A DNA stretch of 64,000 bases. It comes from Pseudomonas fluorescens. Its GTDB lineage: Bacteria > Pseudomonadota > Gammaproteobacteria > Pseudomonadales > Pseudomonadaceae. Position 1 is the stretch's first letter, and every line of letters begins with the position of its first letter. The notes beneath the pieces are model-generated. The model did not search any database and had not been told where the DNA came from. It was given only the letters and a program-made list of their open reading frames with translations. Of the stretch, positions 27,211 through 36,744 are shown piece after piece. The stretch lies in assembly GCF_902497775.2 (NCBI RefSeq), contig NZ_OZ024668.1:5688326-5752325 (forward strand). Direction: 5' to 3'. Both the position numbers and the translations under genes were made by a program.

Positions 27211-27211
27211 T

Positions 27212-30200
27212 CTATTGTCCTCCGCACTTCGATGGTTTGTTGAATATTTTCGGGAAGGTGCTTTTATTCTGCCGTATCGTTTCGCGCAGACCCGCTTGAA
27301 TTTCCTTGGTGTAAAGGCCCTGCTTCTTGTAGATCTTGCGAGCGTCCCAGATATCTCGAGCGAGTGCGTCCCTGGGTTTCTCATCAAGGAAAGGTCGCCG
27401 TGCATAGGTACGCGTCATCGGGTGACGACCTTTGTTCTCAGGATAAATATGCTGCATCTGCATGGCGATGGATTTGTTGCGGCTGATTTCGAATTTTTGC
27501 TTCATGTATTCGGCTGACGGCATGTGGTGTCCGGTCAGGTTGTCCCCTGGCGTGCCGGGAAGCTTGCCGTAGGCGCCGACACCACCCTCACCGGGCAGCA
27601 ACGCGTTGAGCCCGAGCGGGTCGATCCAGCCCACCGGGTTGGCGGCATACTGGTACAGGTTCAGGCCGCCGGCCAGGCCGATCGGATCCGGCTGGGTAAA
27701 GCGTCCAACATCCGGGTCATAGAAGCGGAACAGGTTGTAGTGCAAGCCGGTTTCGCGGTCCAGGTATTGGCCCTGGAACCTGAGGTTCTGCTCTTCGATG
27801 AAATGCGCTTCGCGCACTTCCTGCAAGGTATTGCCCCAGACCTGGTAACGCGTCTGCCACAAGGTTTCGCCACTGTCCTCGGTCAGTTGCTCGGGCAGAC
27901 CGTTGAGGTCGTTGTGGTAATAGCGCACCTGCTGTTGCGCGCCGGTGCCGTCGACCCGGGCCAGCGGTTCGTAGCTGTTTTGAACGTAAAGATAGAGGCT
28001 GGTCTGGCCGTGGCGATGTTCCTGCAGCAGACGCAGGCCGTCCCAGACGAACCTGGTCTGGTCGAGCAGGTTGCCGTGGTCGTCATACTCGCTCTTTTCG
28101 GTACGCCGGCCCAGCGGGTCGTAGCGCATATTCAGCCGCCGCTGACGACCGCCATGCTGGCTTAGTACCTGGATCAGGCGGTGTTCGGCGTCATAACTGA
28201 AGTACTGCACACCCCGCCGGCTGCTGCGCTTTTCAATCAGGCGACCAAAGGCGTCATAGCGATAGCGCTTGTCCTGGTACGTCAGCAGCCGGTTATGGCG
28301 CACCAGTCCTTTGCCGGCCTGTGGTCCGTCGAGCAGGTTGGCGGCGGCGTCATAAGCGAAGGCCTCGCTCTGGCCCTGGCCGGCGTCCTGGCTGGCCATG
28401 ATCCGCCCGCTGGCATCGTAGTGCAGCAGTTGCTGATGCTGGCTGCCGGGCTGCTGGTTGAAGCGGCTGACCAGGTTGTCTGCCGGGTCGAAATCGAAGC
28501 GTTGCTGTACCTGAGACGGTAGTTGTGGCGGTTGGTGGCTTGGGCGGCGCAGGCGCGAGCGCAAACGGCCGCTACGGTCGTACTCGCTGCGCGTACTGAT
28601 TCGGCCCTGGCTGCGCAGCACTTCGCGGTGCAGGCGATCGCGCTCGAAGTCGCTGATCACCTTGCCGTCGAGATTCAACTGGTGCAGGTGACCGCTGCCG
28701 TAGTACAGGCGGTTGAGCCAGCGGCCGTCGGGCAACTGGGTCTGGGTCAGGTTGCCGAGCTCGTCATAGTGATGCTGCAGTTCACCGTCGGCACTGTGTT
28801 CTTGCACCAACTGGCCGGCGACATCGTAGGCAAAGGCCAGTTGTTCGGTATTGCCGTCATTGTCGGTGAAACTGACGGCGGTCAGTTGGTCGAGTGGGTC
28901 GTAGCTGAAGTCGGTACGGCCATCGTCGGTCTGTTTGGCAATCAGCCGGCCCGCCGCATCGCGGGCGAATTCATGAACGATCGGCGTCAGTGCAGTTTCC
29001 GCTACCAAGGCCAGGCCGCTACCGTATGGCGCAGGGACAAACTCCAGACGACTGACATTATCCAGCGGCCCATAGTGGTAGCGCCGGGCACTGCCGTCGA
29101 GGTCTTGCTGCTGGGTCAGGCGGTCGACCAGGTCCCAGCTAAAGCGATAGCTCTCACCGTTCTCGTTGGTCAAGGCCAGTAGCCGACCGTAGTTGTCGTA
29201 GCTGTACTGCACCTGGCGACCGTGCGGGTCGATGCGGAGCTGGATCTGGCCGCGGCGGTTATAGCGAAACTGCAGGACATGCCCGGCGGGGTCGATGTAG
29301 CGGCTGAGCTGACCGCTGCCATCGTGCTCAAACTGTTCGCTGCGCCCGTCAGGCAACTGCGTGACGATGACCCGGCCCTGGGCATCATTCTGGTACTCGG
29401 TGCGCTCACCAAGGGCATCGACGACCGCCTGCAGGTAGCCGCGGCGGTCGTAGTGGAATCGGGTTGGGTAGCCCGAGCAATCGACCTGCTCAAGCAGCTG
29501 ACCCACGTCGCTCCAGCGCAAGTGTTTGTGCTTGCCCGCCGCATCGATGATCTCCACCACCTGGCCGCGTTCGTCATAGCGGTAGCGGGTGGTGTGGCCC
29601 AGCGGATCGGTTTCGCTGCTGCAGTTGCCGCGTTGATCGTAACGGTAGCTCCAGCGATTGCCGGCCTTGTCGGTCTGTACCCGGGGCAGCGACCAGTGTT
29701 CCAGCCACAGGGTCGACTCGCTGCGGCCCAGCGGGTCGATGCTTTCGCAGAGGTTGCCGGACTCATCGTACAGATACTGCCATTGTCCGCCTTGCGGATC
29801 GGTGGCGCCCAGCAGCTGGCGCTCGTCGTTCCACTCAAAGCGCCAGGTCAGGCCCATGGCGTCGGTGTATTCGGTGATCTGGTACTGCGGGTTCCAGTGG
29901 CGACTGCTGACCCGCTGCAGGCCGTCGGTGACCCGGGTGATACCGGCGTCGATGTCGTAGTCGAAACGGTACTCGTCGCCGTCGTCGGTCCAGTGCCGGG
30001 CGACGCGCCAGTCGTCGGCCGCATGAATCCATTCGTAGAAGCAGCGCAGGCCGCTGGGCAACTGGTGCTCGACCATGCGCCGACCGTGGTCGTAGGCAAA
30101 GCGTCGCTGCAACTGGCCGCTCGCGTCGCGGACTTCGGCAAGATCGCCGTTGCTGTCGTAGGCATAGCTGACCAGCAGCTCGCTCGAGGCGTCGCTGTAC

Positions 30201-31636
30201 AGGCGCTCGATATGGCTGACCCGCGCCGGCCATTGGCTGCTGTAAACCAGCTGGACCTGAACCTCATCGAAGGTGTCGCGCAGCCTGAGCAAGCGGCCAC
30301 CGGCGTCGTAGTCGAGGTAGACGCGGTTGTCGTTACGATCACCCAGTTGCGCCAGGCGCAGGCGCTGCGGGTTGCCCGGGGTTGGCTGGAACAGGCGATA
30401 GAGGCCGGTGCTGCTTTCGATCAGCAGCTCGTCGTTGAGGGCACGGCGCACGCTCAGGCCCTCGCCGGCGCTGAACACCGCATCGCCGCGGGGAATGTTG
30501 CCCATGTCGACGACCCGCGCCTGTTCGTCGGTGAATAGCAAGCGTTCGCCGCCTTCAGGGTCTGCCTCGATGGAGACGAAGACTTCGTAGTCGACGCTCC
30601 AGCCCGCACCGAACAGACCGTCACGGCGTTCATCGCGGCTGTTGTAATAGCGTTGCCAGTCCAGTGGGATCAGCGCTGGCAGGCTGAAGTCGAGTTCCTC
30701 TTCGCCACTGAGGATCTTCGCCCCGGTGGGTACATGCACCGGGTTGAGCGAGCCGGCGATGGCACTGGTGATCGCTCCGCTGACCTGGCTGGTGACCGCG
30801 CTGGCGATGCCTCCAATCGCCATGCAACCGAACTTGCTGTAGAACTTGCCGCCGCGCCCGCGCAGCAGCATCAAGGCGGTAATCGCCAGGCCGATGCCCG
30901 GGGTCTTGCCACTGCGAATCTCGCGGACCACGATCGATCCGCCGCCAATGCGCACGTTGCTTGAGATCAGCCCGGCGTCGACGATCACCGCTTCGCAGGT
31001 GCTGCGATCGCCGCTGCGACAAGCCGGATGGCCGTTGATGGTGACCTTGCTCGAGCCTTCGGCCAGGTACTGCGGCGGCATCGGCGGATGCTTGCTGCAG
31101 AGGATCTTGTCGTCGTCGGCAGGCTCGGTGTTCGGCGCGGGGCTGGCGACCGTGGGCCGCCACATCTGCGAGAAAAAGCCCTTGGCCATGTCGAGGAAGC
31201 TTTCTTCTTCCTCTTCGGCCGGCGGCTGAGCGGCGTCACTGCCAGCGGGCGCCGCGGCGGCAACGATCACGCCTGCGGCACGGGCAGCCGGTTTGCCGTT
31301 GGTGTGGGTGTTCTTCGAGCCGGTGAGAATGTTGGCCTGTACCGACGGCGGGAACAGAAAGTTGCCGATGCCCTCGCATAAACGGCTCAAGCCCTTGTCG
31401 GCCCCGGTCTTGCTCATGGCCACGCCGACGACGATGCCCACCACCGCACCGAGCACGAAGCAGCCCAGGCCGCCGGTGACCACGGTCAGGCCCAGCGCCG
31501 CGGTCACCGCTGCAGTGGCCAGGACGCCGATGGCGACGTTGGCGGCCACTTCCAGCACGCCGCTGACGATGTCGGCCATCATCGAGGTGTGCATCAGGGC
31601 ATCGCCCTGGCGGGCGGCCCAAAGAGCGTCAGACAT
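27212..31636 (-). CDS. rhs: T6SS effector: prePAAR-TM-PAAR-Rhs protein with variable C-terminal toxin
   Basis: This 1474-residue protein has a prePAAR motif at residues 7-20 (AARQGDALMHTSMM), two transmembrane helices at about 27-75, a PAAR-type region to about 240 (TGSKNTHTNGKPAAR and INGHPACRSGD), a DUF6531-like entry at about 305-345 (VHVPTGAKILSGEEELDF), and an Rhs cage of about twenty YD repeats (YDERGQV, YDNYGRLLALTNENGE). The conserved boundary DPIGLAGGLNLYQYAANPVGWIDPLGL precedes a 131-residue variable tail. The PAAR region should cap the VgrG spike; the helices need the Eag chaperone encoded 12 bp upstream. The tail is lower in GC than the core, as usual for exchanged Rhs toxins. It is probably exported by this T6SS and self-cleaved at DPLGL. 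Confidence 0.93.
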   Translation of the reverse strand: MSDALWAARQGDALMHTSMMADIVSGVLEVAANVAIGVLATAAVTAALGLTVVTGGLGCFVLGAVVGIVVGVAMSKTGADKGLSRLCEGIGNFLFPPSVQANILTGSKNTHTNGKPAARAAGVIVAAAAPAGSDAAQPPAEEEEESFLDMAKGFFSQMWRPTVASPAPNTEPADDDKILCSKHPPMPPQYLAEGSSKVTINGHPACRSGDRSTCEAVIVDAGLISSNVRIGGGSIVVREIRSGKTPGIGLAITALMLLRGRGGKFYSKFGCMAIGGIASAVTSQVSGAITSAIAGSLNPVHVPTGAKILSGEEELDFSLPALIPLDWQRYYNSRDERRDGLFGAGWSVDYEVFVSIEADPEGGERLLFTDEQARVVDMGNIPRGDAVFSAGEGLSVRRALNDELLIESSTGLYRLFQPTPGNPQRLRLAQLGDRNDNRVYLDYDAGGRLLRLRDTFDEVQVQLVYSSQWPARVSHIERLYSDASSELLVSYAYDSNGDLAEVRDASGQLQRRFAYDHGRRMVEHQLPSGLRCFYEWIHAADDWRVARHWTDDGDEYRFDYDIDAGITRVTDGLQRVSSRHWNPQYQITEYTDAMGLTWRFEWNDERQLLGATDPQGGQWQYLYDESGNLCESIDPLGRSESTLWLEHWSLPRVQTDKAGNRWSYRYDQRGNCSSETDPLGHTTRYRYDERGQVVEIIDAAGKHKHLRWSDVGQLLEQVDCSGYPTRFHYDRRGYLQAVVDALGERTEYQNDAQGRVIVTQLPDGRSEQFEHDGSGQLSRYIDPAGHVLQFRYNRRGQIQLRIDPHGRQVQYSYDNYGRLLALTNENGESYRFSWDLVDRLTQQQDLDGSARRYHYGPLDNVSRLEFVPAPYGSGLALVAETALTPIVHEFARDAAGRLIAKQTDDGRTDFSYDPLDQLTAVSFTDNDGNTEQLAFAYDVAGQLVQEHSADGELQHHYDELGNLTQTQLPDGRWLNRLYYGSGHLHQLNLDGKVISDFERDRLHREVLRSQGRISTRSEYDRSGRLRSRLRRPSHQPPQLPSQVQQRFDFDPADNLVSRFNQQPGSQHQQLLHYDASGRIMASQDAGQGQSEAFAYDAAANLLDGPQAGKGLVRHNRLLTYQDKRYRYDAFGRLIEKRSSRRGVQYFSYDAEHRLIQVLSQHGGRQRRLNMRYDPLGRRTEKSEYDDHGNLLDQTRFVWDGLRLLQEHRHGQTSLYLYVQNSYEPLARVDGTGAQQQVRYYHNDLNGLPEQLTEDSGETLWQTRYQVWGNTLQEVREAHFIEEQNLRFQGQYLDRETGLHYNLFRFYDPDVGRFTQPDPIGLAGGLNLYQYAANPVGWIDPLGLNALLPGEGGVGAYGKLPGTPGDNLTGHHMPSAEYMKQKFEISRNKSIAMQMQHIYPENKGRHPMTRTYARRPFLDEKPRDALARDIWDARKIYKKQGLYTKEIQAGLRETIRQNKSTFPKIFNKPSKCGGQ
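27215..27607 (-). other. Variable C-terminal toxin domain of the Rhs protein, GHH-type nuclease candidate
   Basis: The 131 residues after DPLGL contain TGHHMPSAEYM, AMQMQHIYPENKGRHPMTRTYA and a basic helical end (DIWDARKIYKKQGLY). The paired histidines after glycine followed by a later R-H motif resemble the HNH/EndoVII-fold toxins of the Tox-GHH group known from polymorphic toxins. Assignment is by motif only. Confidence 0.6.
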
Positions 31637-31648
31637 GCAAGGTGCTCA

Positions 31649-32083
31649 TCAGGCCAGGGCGTCGAAGTTCAACGATTGCTTGATCGCCGCCCAGTGCGCG
31701 GCCTCGGCATCACCCAGCGGCTGGGCCTTGACGTAGCTCAGGGCGAACATCTTGCGGGTGCCTGGCAGTACCAGGGCCAGTTGGTACTGGTAGACCTTTT
31801 CGTTGCCCTTGCTGAACTGGCTGCGCAGCTCGATGCCGTCCACCGACTGATCGGCGCCCAGACGCACGGCCTGGCCGGGTTGAAAGCGCAGATCCTTGAC
31901 CTGTTGTTGCAGGCGCTCGAGCTGGCCGTCGAAGTTGCTTTGCAGGGTTTCGCCGTCAGCCAGCAGGCTGCGGCTGACGATCAAAGAGGTGCCGAGATTG
32001 GCAAAGCGCAGGATGTTGATGCTGGTGTCCTGCACCTCGGCATCGGGCAGGGCAAACTGGAATTCGTTGAGGCGATAAGTCAT
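31649..32083 (-). CDS. Eag-type effector chaperone (DUF1795/DcrB-like)
   Basis: This 144-residue single-domain protein matches EagR/EagT chaperones (N-terminal LNEFQFALPDAEVQDTSINILRF, C-terminal YQLALVLPGTRKMFALSYVKAQPLGD). Eag proteins bind the prePAAR and transmembrane helices of PAAR-Rhs effectors and keep them soluble until loading onto VgrG. Its position between vgrG (15 bp) and rhs (12 bp) and the presence of both targets in the Rhs N-terminus make the function secure. It has no signal peptide. Confidence 0.9.
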   Translation of the reverse strand: MTYRLNEFQFALPDAEVQDTSINILRFANLGTSLIVSRSLLADGETLQSNFDGQLERLQQQVKDLRFQPGQAVRLGADQSVDGIELRSQFSKGNEKVYQYQLALVLPGTRKMFALSYVKAQPLGDAEAAHWAAIKQSLNFDALA

Positions 32084-32098
32084 GACGCGCGAATCTCT

Positions 32099-34042
32099 TT
32101 ATTGGCTGGCTTTGGGCTTGGGGAAGATCGCTTCCACGGCACCATCGATGGTGCCTTTGATGCCTTGCCCGTCCGCAGTGGCGCCGGGGGCGCCGCCGAT
32201 GTTCAGGTCAAGGGTGCCGCCAGTATTGAATTGGGCATTGCCTTCGGCGTTGAAGTTGAACTGCACGCCGGTGAGGTTGATCTGGCCGCTGGCGTTGAGC
32301 TCGAGCACGCTCTTGCCGCACACCAGGCGCAGGTTTTCGCCGACCTCGATCAGGTAGCTGCGGCTGATACTGTCGGTCTTGGTCGAGCCCACCAGCAAAA
32401 TGTCATCGCGCTTGACCGCACGAATCCGGTCCTCGCCGATGGTCGCCACTTCACTGAAATCGACTACCTTGTTGCGGTTGTGGCCCACCCAGTGGCTCTC
32501 GTCGTTCTCGACCTCAATGTCCTGGTTGCGCTCGGCGTGGATGTACAGCTGCTCGGCGCCCTTCTTGTCTTCCATGCGGATTTCGTTGAAGTTTGCTGGT
32601 GTGCCACCTTTGCTCGAGCGGCTTTTCATCCCGCTTTGGGTGGCATTGGCCGGCAGGTCGTAGGGCACGGTCTGCTCGGCGTTGTACACCCGGCCGGTGA
32701 TGATCGGCCGGTCGGGGTCGCCTTCGAGAAAGCTGACGATCACTTCCTGGCCGATCCGCGGGATCTGCATCGAGCCCCAGTTCTTGCCGGCCCAGGCCTG
32801 GGATACGCGGATCCAGCACGAGCTGTTCTCGTTGGACTGGTCATGGCGGTCCCAGTAGAAGTGCACCTTGACCCGGCCGTACTGATCGGTCCAGATCTCT
32901 TCACCGGTCGGGCCGACCACGATGGCGGTCTGCGGGCCCTTGACTTGTGGGCGCAGGGTGCTGGCCAGGGGGCGGAAGCTCTGCTGCGCATCGATGCAAC
33001 TGAGGTTGCTTTCGAACTGCGCATTGCCGCCACCAGCACCGGTTTCCAGGCGTTCCTGAACGATGTAGTAGCGGGCACCGACGATCAGGTATTCGCGGTT
33101 CTGGTCCTGGCGGCTGAAGCCGCTCATGCTGAACAGGTTGCCTGCCGCAAGGCCCCGGGCGTTGCCGCGCAGTTCGATGCGTTCATGCAGGCTTTGCAGC
33201 GCCTCGATCCGGGTACGGGCGTAATGCTCGCCATCCTCGCTCTGCACGTAGGTGCCGGGGTAGTCGTACAGCGGGTAATCGCCAGCGGTGTGCGGGCGCG
33301 GCATTTCCGAGCGCACGTCGATGCGCGCGCTGGGGCGCTGGAAGTCGTAGTCGTTGAGCTCCAGCGAGCCGGACTGAACCTCCTGGGCCAGGTGCCAGTC
33401 ATTGAGGTGGTCACGCTCGCGGTGCTGGCCATCGGGTGGGAAGTACGGCACCGACTCGTAGCCCGGCACCACTTGGTGGGCGCCATAGGCATCGGCCAGG
33501 ACCAGCACGTGGCGGTCCTTTTCGTGGCGGAAGTAGTAGTAGATCCCTTCCTGTTCCATCAAGCGGCTGACAAAGTCGAAGCTGGTCTCGCGGTACTGCA
33601 CGCAGTATTCCCACTCGCGGTACGGCCGGCTGAGGCTGTCCTCGAAGTCGGAGAAGCCCAGGTCGCGAAACACCTGCTTGATGATCTGCGGGATGGTCTG
33701 GTTCTGGAAGATGCGGCAATCGGAGGTCTTGCTCAGCAGCCACAGCCACGGCCGCAGAGTCACCCGGTAACTGGCGAACTGGCCGCGGTCGATACTCTGA
33801 CTACAGCGCGAAACGATGCCGTGAAAATACCGCGAGCGGCCCAGTTCCAGCTGCAGGCTCAAGCTCATGGGCTTGCCCAGCAACTGGTTGAGGTCGATGG
33901 ACGAGTTGTCCGAGGTCAGCTGCAACTCGTAGTCGAACAGCCGCCCCAGCTCTTCGCCGCCGCCCATCTCCGCCAGGATCAGTGCATCCGGGCCCAGCGG
34001 GCTGTTGATCTGCGCCAGTCGGGTGAATTGCTTGAATAGCAT
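32099..34042 (-). CDS. vgrG: T6SS spike protein VgrG (TssI)
   Basis: This 647-residue spike protein has gp27-like domains at about 1-370 (FHGIVSRCSQ, REWEYCVQYRETSFDFVSRLMEQEGIYYYF), a gp5-like OB fold at about 385-480 (GPTGEEIWTDQYGRVKVHFYWDR, WAGKNWGSMQIPRIGQEV) and a DUF2345-type beta-helix end at about 500-610. The last about 30 residues (GGAPGATADGQGIKG to FPKPKASQ) form a short low-complexity tail rather than a fused effector domain. It follows clpV by 23 bp and leads the effector cassette, so it is the probable carrier for the Rhs protein. Confidence 0.95.
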   Translation of the reverse strand: MLFKQFTRLAQINSPLGPDALILAEMGGGEELGRLFDYELQLTSDNSSIDLNQLLGKPMSLSLQLELGRSRYFHGIVSRCSQSIDRGQFASYRVTLRPWLWLLSKTSDCRIFQNQTIPQIIKQVFRDLGFSDFEDSLSRPYREWEYCVQYRETSFDFVSRLMEQEGIYYYFRHEKDRHVLVLADAYGAHQVVPGYESVPYFPPDGQHRERDHLNDWHLAQEVQSGSLELNDYDFQRPSARIDVRSEMPRPHTAGDYPLYDYPGTYVQSEDGEHYARTRIEALQSLHERIELRGNARGLAAGNLFSMSGFSRQDQNREYLIVGARYYIVQERLETGAGGGNAQFESNLSCIDAQQSFRPLASTLRPQVKGPQTAIVVGPTGEEIWTDQYGRVKVHFYWDRHDQSNENSSCWIRVSQAWAGKNWGSMQIPRIGQEVIVSFLEGDPDRPIITGRVYNAEQTVPYDLPANATQSGMKSRSSKGGTPANFNEIRMEDKKGAEQLYIHAERNQDIEVENDESHWVGHNRNKVVDFSEVATIGEDRIRAVKRDDILLVGSTKTDSISRSYLIEVGENLRLVCGKSVLELNASGQINLTGVQFNFNAEGNAQFNTGGTLDLNIGGAPGATADGQGIKGTIDGAVEAIFPKPKASQ

Positions 34043-34065
34043 CGCTTATCTCGTCAAACGCGCCA

Positions 34066-36744
34066 TCACGGCGCGTCGCTGAAGTGGTAGTGCAGGTCGT
34101 TGTCGCGGCGGCTGATGCGCACCCCGGCCAGGGCCTTGCCTTCGAGCATGCGGGTGAGGAACTCGCGGCTCATGTCTGGCAACAGGCTGTTGGTCAGGAT
34201 CGCGTCGATCATCCGCCCACCGCTTTCGGTCTCGCTGCAGCGCGATACGATCAGCTCGACCACCTCGTCGTCGTAGTCGAAGGCAACCTTGTGGGTACCT
34301 TGCACACGCTTGCGAATGCGCTCGAGCTGCAGGCGGGTAATAGCCTTGAGCATCTCGTCGCTGAGCGGGTAGTAGGGGATGGTCACCAGGCGGCCGAGCA
34401 GTGCTGGCGGGAAGATTTCCAGCAGCGGTTGGCGCAGGGCGGTGGCAATGGCCTCGGGTTCCGGGATGTTCTGCGGGTCTTTGCACACCCGGGAAATCAA
34501 CTCGGTACCGGCATTGGTGGTGAGCAGGATCAGGGTGTTCTTGAAGTCGATCACCCGGCCTTCGCCGTCTTCCATCACGCCCTTGTCGAACACCTGGAAG
34601 AAAATTTCGTGCACGTCCGGGTGGGCTTTTTCCACCTCGTCCAGGAGCACCACGCTGTAGGGCTTGCGCCGCACCGCTTCGGTCAGCACACCACCTTCGC
34701 CATAACCGACATAGCCGGGTGGGGCGCCCTTGAGGGTCGAGACGGTATGGGCTTCCTGGAACTCGCTCATGTTGATGGTGATGACGTTCTGCTCACCACC
34801 GTACATGGCTTCGGCCAGGGCCAGGGCAGTTTCAGTCTTGCCTACACCGGAGGTGCCGGCCAGCATGAACACGCCGATGGGTTTGTTGGGGTTGTCGAGG
34901 CCGGCGCGGGAGGTCTGGATGCGCTTAGCGATCATCTGCAGGGCATGGTCCTGGCCGATGATGCGCTTGGCCAGGTGCTGGTCGAGCTTGAGCACGGTTT
35001 CCAGCTCATTACGGGCCATGCGTCCGACCGGGATGCCGGTCCAGTCGGCAACCACCGAGGCCACCGCCTGATAGTCGACGGTCGGCAGGATCAGCGGGTT
35101 TTCACCCTGCAGGGCGCTTAAGCGCTGCTGCAGGTCGATGAGTTTTTCGCGCAACTCATGGCGCTGTTCGCTGCCCGTGTCGTGGTCGACCACACCGACG
35201 TTTTCGCGCAATTGGGCACGGGTGGCCAGCAGTTCGTCGACCAGGGCTTTTTCTTCGGCCCAGCGGCTTTCCAGCTCGGCCAGGCGCTCGCGCTCGGCAT
35301 CCAGCAAGGTTTGCGACTGTTGCTGGCGGTTGCCGATGGCGATACCGATGGCCTGTTCGCGGGCAATGATCTGCAGCTCGGTTTCCAGCGCCTCGATGCG
35401 TCGGCGGCTGTCGTCTACCTCGGCCGGCACCGCGTGCAGGCTGATGGCGACGCGGGCGCAGGCGGTGTCGAGCAGGCTGACGGATTTATCCGGCAACTGC
35501 CGGGCCGGAATGTAGCGATGGGAGAGCTTGACCGAGGCTTCCAGGGCCTCGTCGAGAATCTGCACCTGATGGTGCTGTTCCATGGTCGAGGCCACGCCGC
35601 GCATCATTAACAGCGCCTTGTCTTCGCTCGGCTCGGCGACCTGCACCACCTGGAAGCGCCGGGTCAGGGCCGGATCTTTCTCGATGTGCTTCTTGTATTC
35701 GGCCCAGGTGGTCGCGGCGACGGTGCGCAAGCTGCCGCGGGCCAGGGCGGGCTTGAGCAGGTTGGCCGCGTCACCGGTCCCTGCGGCGCCACCGGCACCG
35801 ACCAGGGTATGGGCTTCGTCGATAAACAGAATGATCGGTTTCGGCGAGGCCTGAACATCCTCGATGACCTGGCGCAGGCGCTGTTCGAATTCGCCTTTCA
35901 TGCTTGCCCCGGCCTGCAGCAGGCCAACATCCAGGCTGCGCAGCTCAACGTCCTTGAGCGCTGGCGGGACATCGCCGGCCACGATGCGCAGGGCAAAGCC
36001 TTCGACCACCGCCGTTTTACCCACCCCGGCTTCACCGGTGAGGATCGGATTGTTCTGCCGCCGGCGCATGAGGATATCCACCAGCTGGCGGATTTCTTCG
36101 TCGCGGCCAACGATCGGGTCAAGCTTGCCGCTGCGCGCCTGCTCGGTGAGGTCGACGGTAAAGCGCTTGAGCGCTTCCTGCTTGCCCAGGGCGCTGGGGG
36201 CCATGGCACCGCTGGCTTCGCCCGGCACCGCACCGGCATTGAAACCGTCGCTGGCGCTCAGGGCGTTTTCCGGTGAGTCGCCGACATACTCGTCGAAGCG
36301 CTCGCTGAGGGCTTCGACCTTGATCTTGGCAAACTCCGACGACAGGCCGAGCAAGGCATTGCGCAGGCTCGGAGTCTTGAGAATGCCGAGCACCAGGTAG
36401 CCGGTGCGCACTTGGCTTTCGCCGAACATCAGGCTGCCATACACCCAGCCACGCTCGACGGCTTCTTCGACGTGGGAAGACAGGTCGGTGATCGAGGTCG
36501 AGCCACGGGGCAGGCGGTCCAGGGCGTCAGTCAGCTCGCGGGCCAGACGCGCAGGCTCAAGGTTGAACTGACGGATGATGCGATGCAGGTCCGAGTCCTG
36601 CAGTTGCAGCAGTTGATGAAACCAGTGGGCCAGTTCCACATAAGGGTTTCCCCGCAGTTTGCAGAACACCGTGGCGGCCTCGATGGCCTTGTAAGCGACG
36701 CTGTTGAGTTTGCCGAACAGCGCGGCGCGGCTGATTTCACCCAT
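34066..36744 (-). CDS. clpV: T6SS sheath-recycling ATPase ClpV (TssH)
   Basis: This 892-residue AAA+ protein disassembles contracted TssB/TssC sheaths. It has a ClpN domain (about 1-150), first AAA domain with Walker A GEAGVGKT at 237-244 and Walker B ILFIDEAH at 305-312, a middle coiled-coil region (about 445-545), and second AAA domain with Walker A GTSGVGKT at 630-637. Length and the [19 protein letters not shown] insert are typical of ClpV rather than ClpB. Its start overlaps the tssG end by eight bases. Confidence 0.95.
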   Translation of the reverse strand: MGEISRAALFGKLNSVAYKAIEAATVFCKLRGNPYVELAHWFHQLLQLQDSDLHRIIRQFNLEPARLARELTDALDRLPRGSTSITDLSSHVEEAVERGWVYGSLMFGESQVRTGYLVLGILKTPSLRNALLGLSSEFAKIKVEALSERFDEYVGDSPENALSASDGFNAGAVPGEASGAMAPSALGKQEALKRFTVDLTEQARSGKLDPIVGRDEEIRQLVDILMRRRQNNPILTGEAGVGKTAVVEGFALRIVAGDVPPALKDVELRSLDVGLLQAGASMKGEFEQRLRQVIEDVQASPKPIILFIDEAHTLVGAGGAAGTGDAANLLKPALARGSLRTVAATTWAEYKKHIEKDPALTRRFQVVQVAEPSEDKALLMMRGVASTMEQHHQVQILDEALEASVKLSHRYIPARQLPDKSVSLLDTACARVAISLHAVPAEVDDSRRRIEALETELQIIAREQAIGIAIGNRQQQSQTLLDAERERLAELESRWAEEKALVDELLATRAQLRENVGVVDHDTGSEQRHELREKLIDLQQRLSALQGENPLILPTVDYQAVASVVADWTGIPVGRMARNELETVLKLDQHLAKRIIGQDHALQMIAKRIQTSRAGLDNPNKPIGVFMLAGTSGVGKTETALALAEAMYGGEQNVITINMSEFQEAHTVSTLKGAPPGYVGYGEGGVLTEAVRRKPYSVVLLDEVEKAHPDVHEIFFQVFDKGVMEDGEGRVIDFKNTLILLTTNAGTELISRVCKDPQNIPEPEAIATALRQPLLEIFPPALLGRLVTIPYYPLSDEMLKAITRLQLERIRKRVQGTHKVAFDYDDEVVELIVSRCSETESGGRMIDAILTNSLLPDMSREFLTRMLEGKALAGVRISRRDNDLHYHFSDAP

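Noticed and set aside
27212..31636. The Rhs YD repeats as a DNA repeat or CRISPR-like array
   Set aside because: The periodicity is at protein level (YDxxG repeats of about 20-21 residues) with divergent DNA; no conserved direct repeat with spacers exists.
31589..34039. An 816-codon open frame on the plus strand opposite vgrG and the Eag gene
   Set aside because: It is antisense to well-supported genes and its composition (alternating A, G, Q, L, V, H) is the known by-product of high-GC third positions; no domain is recognisable.
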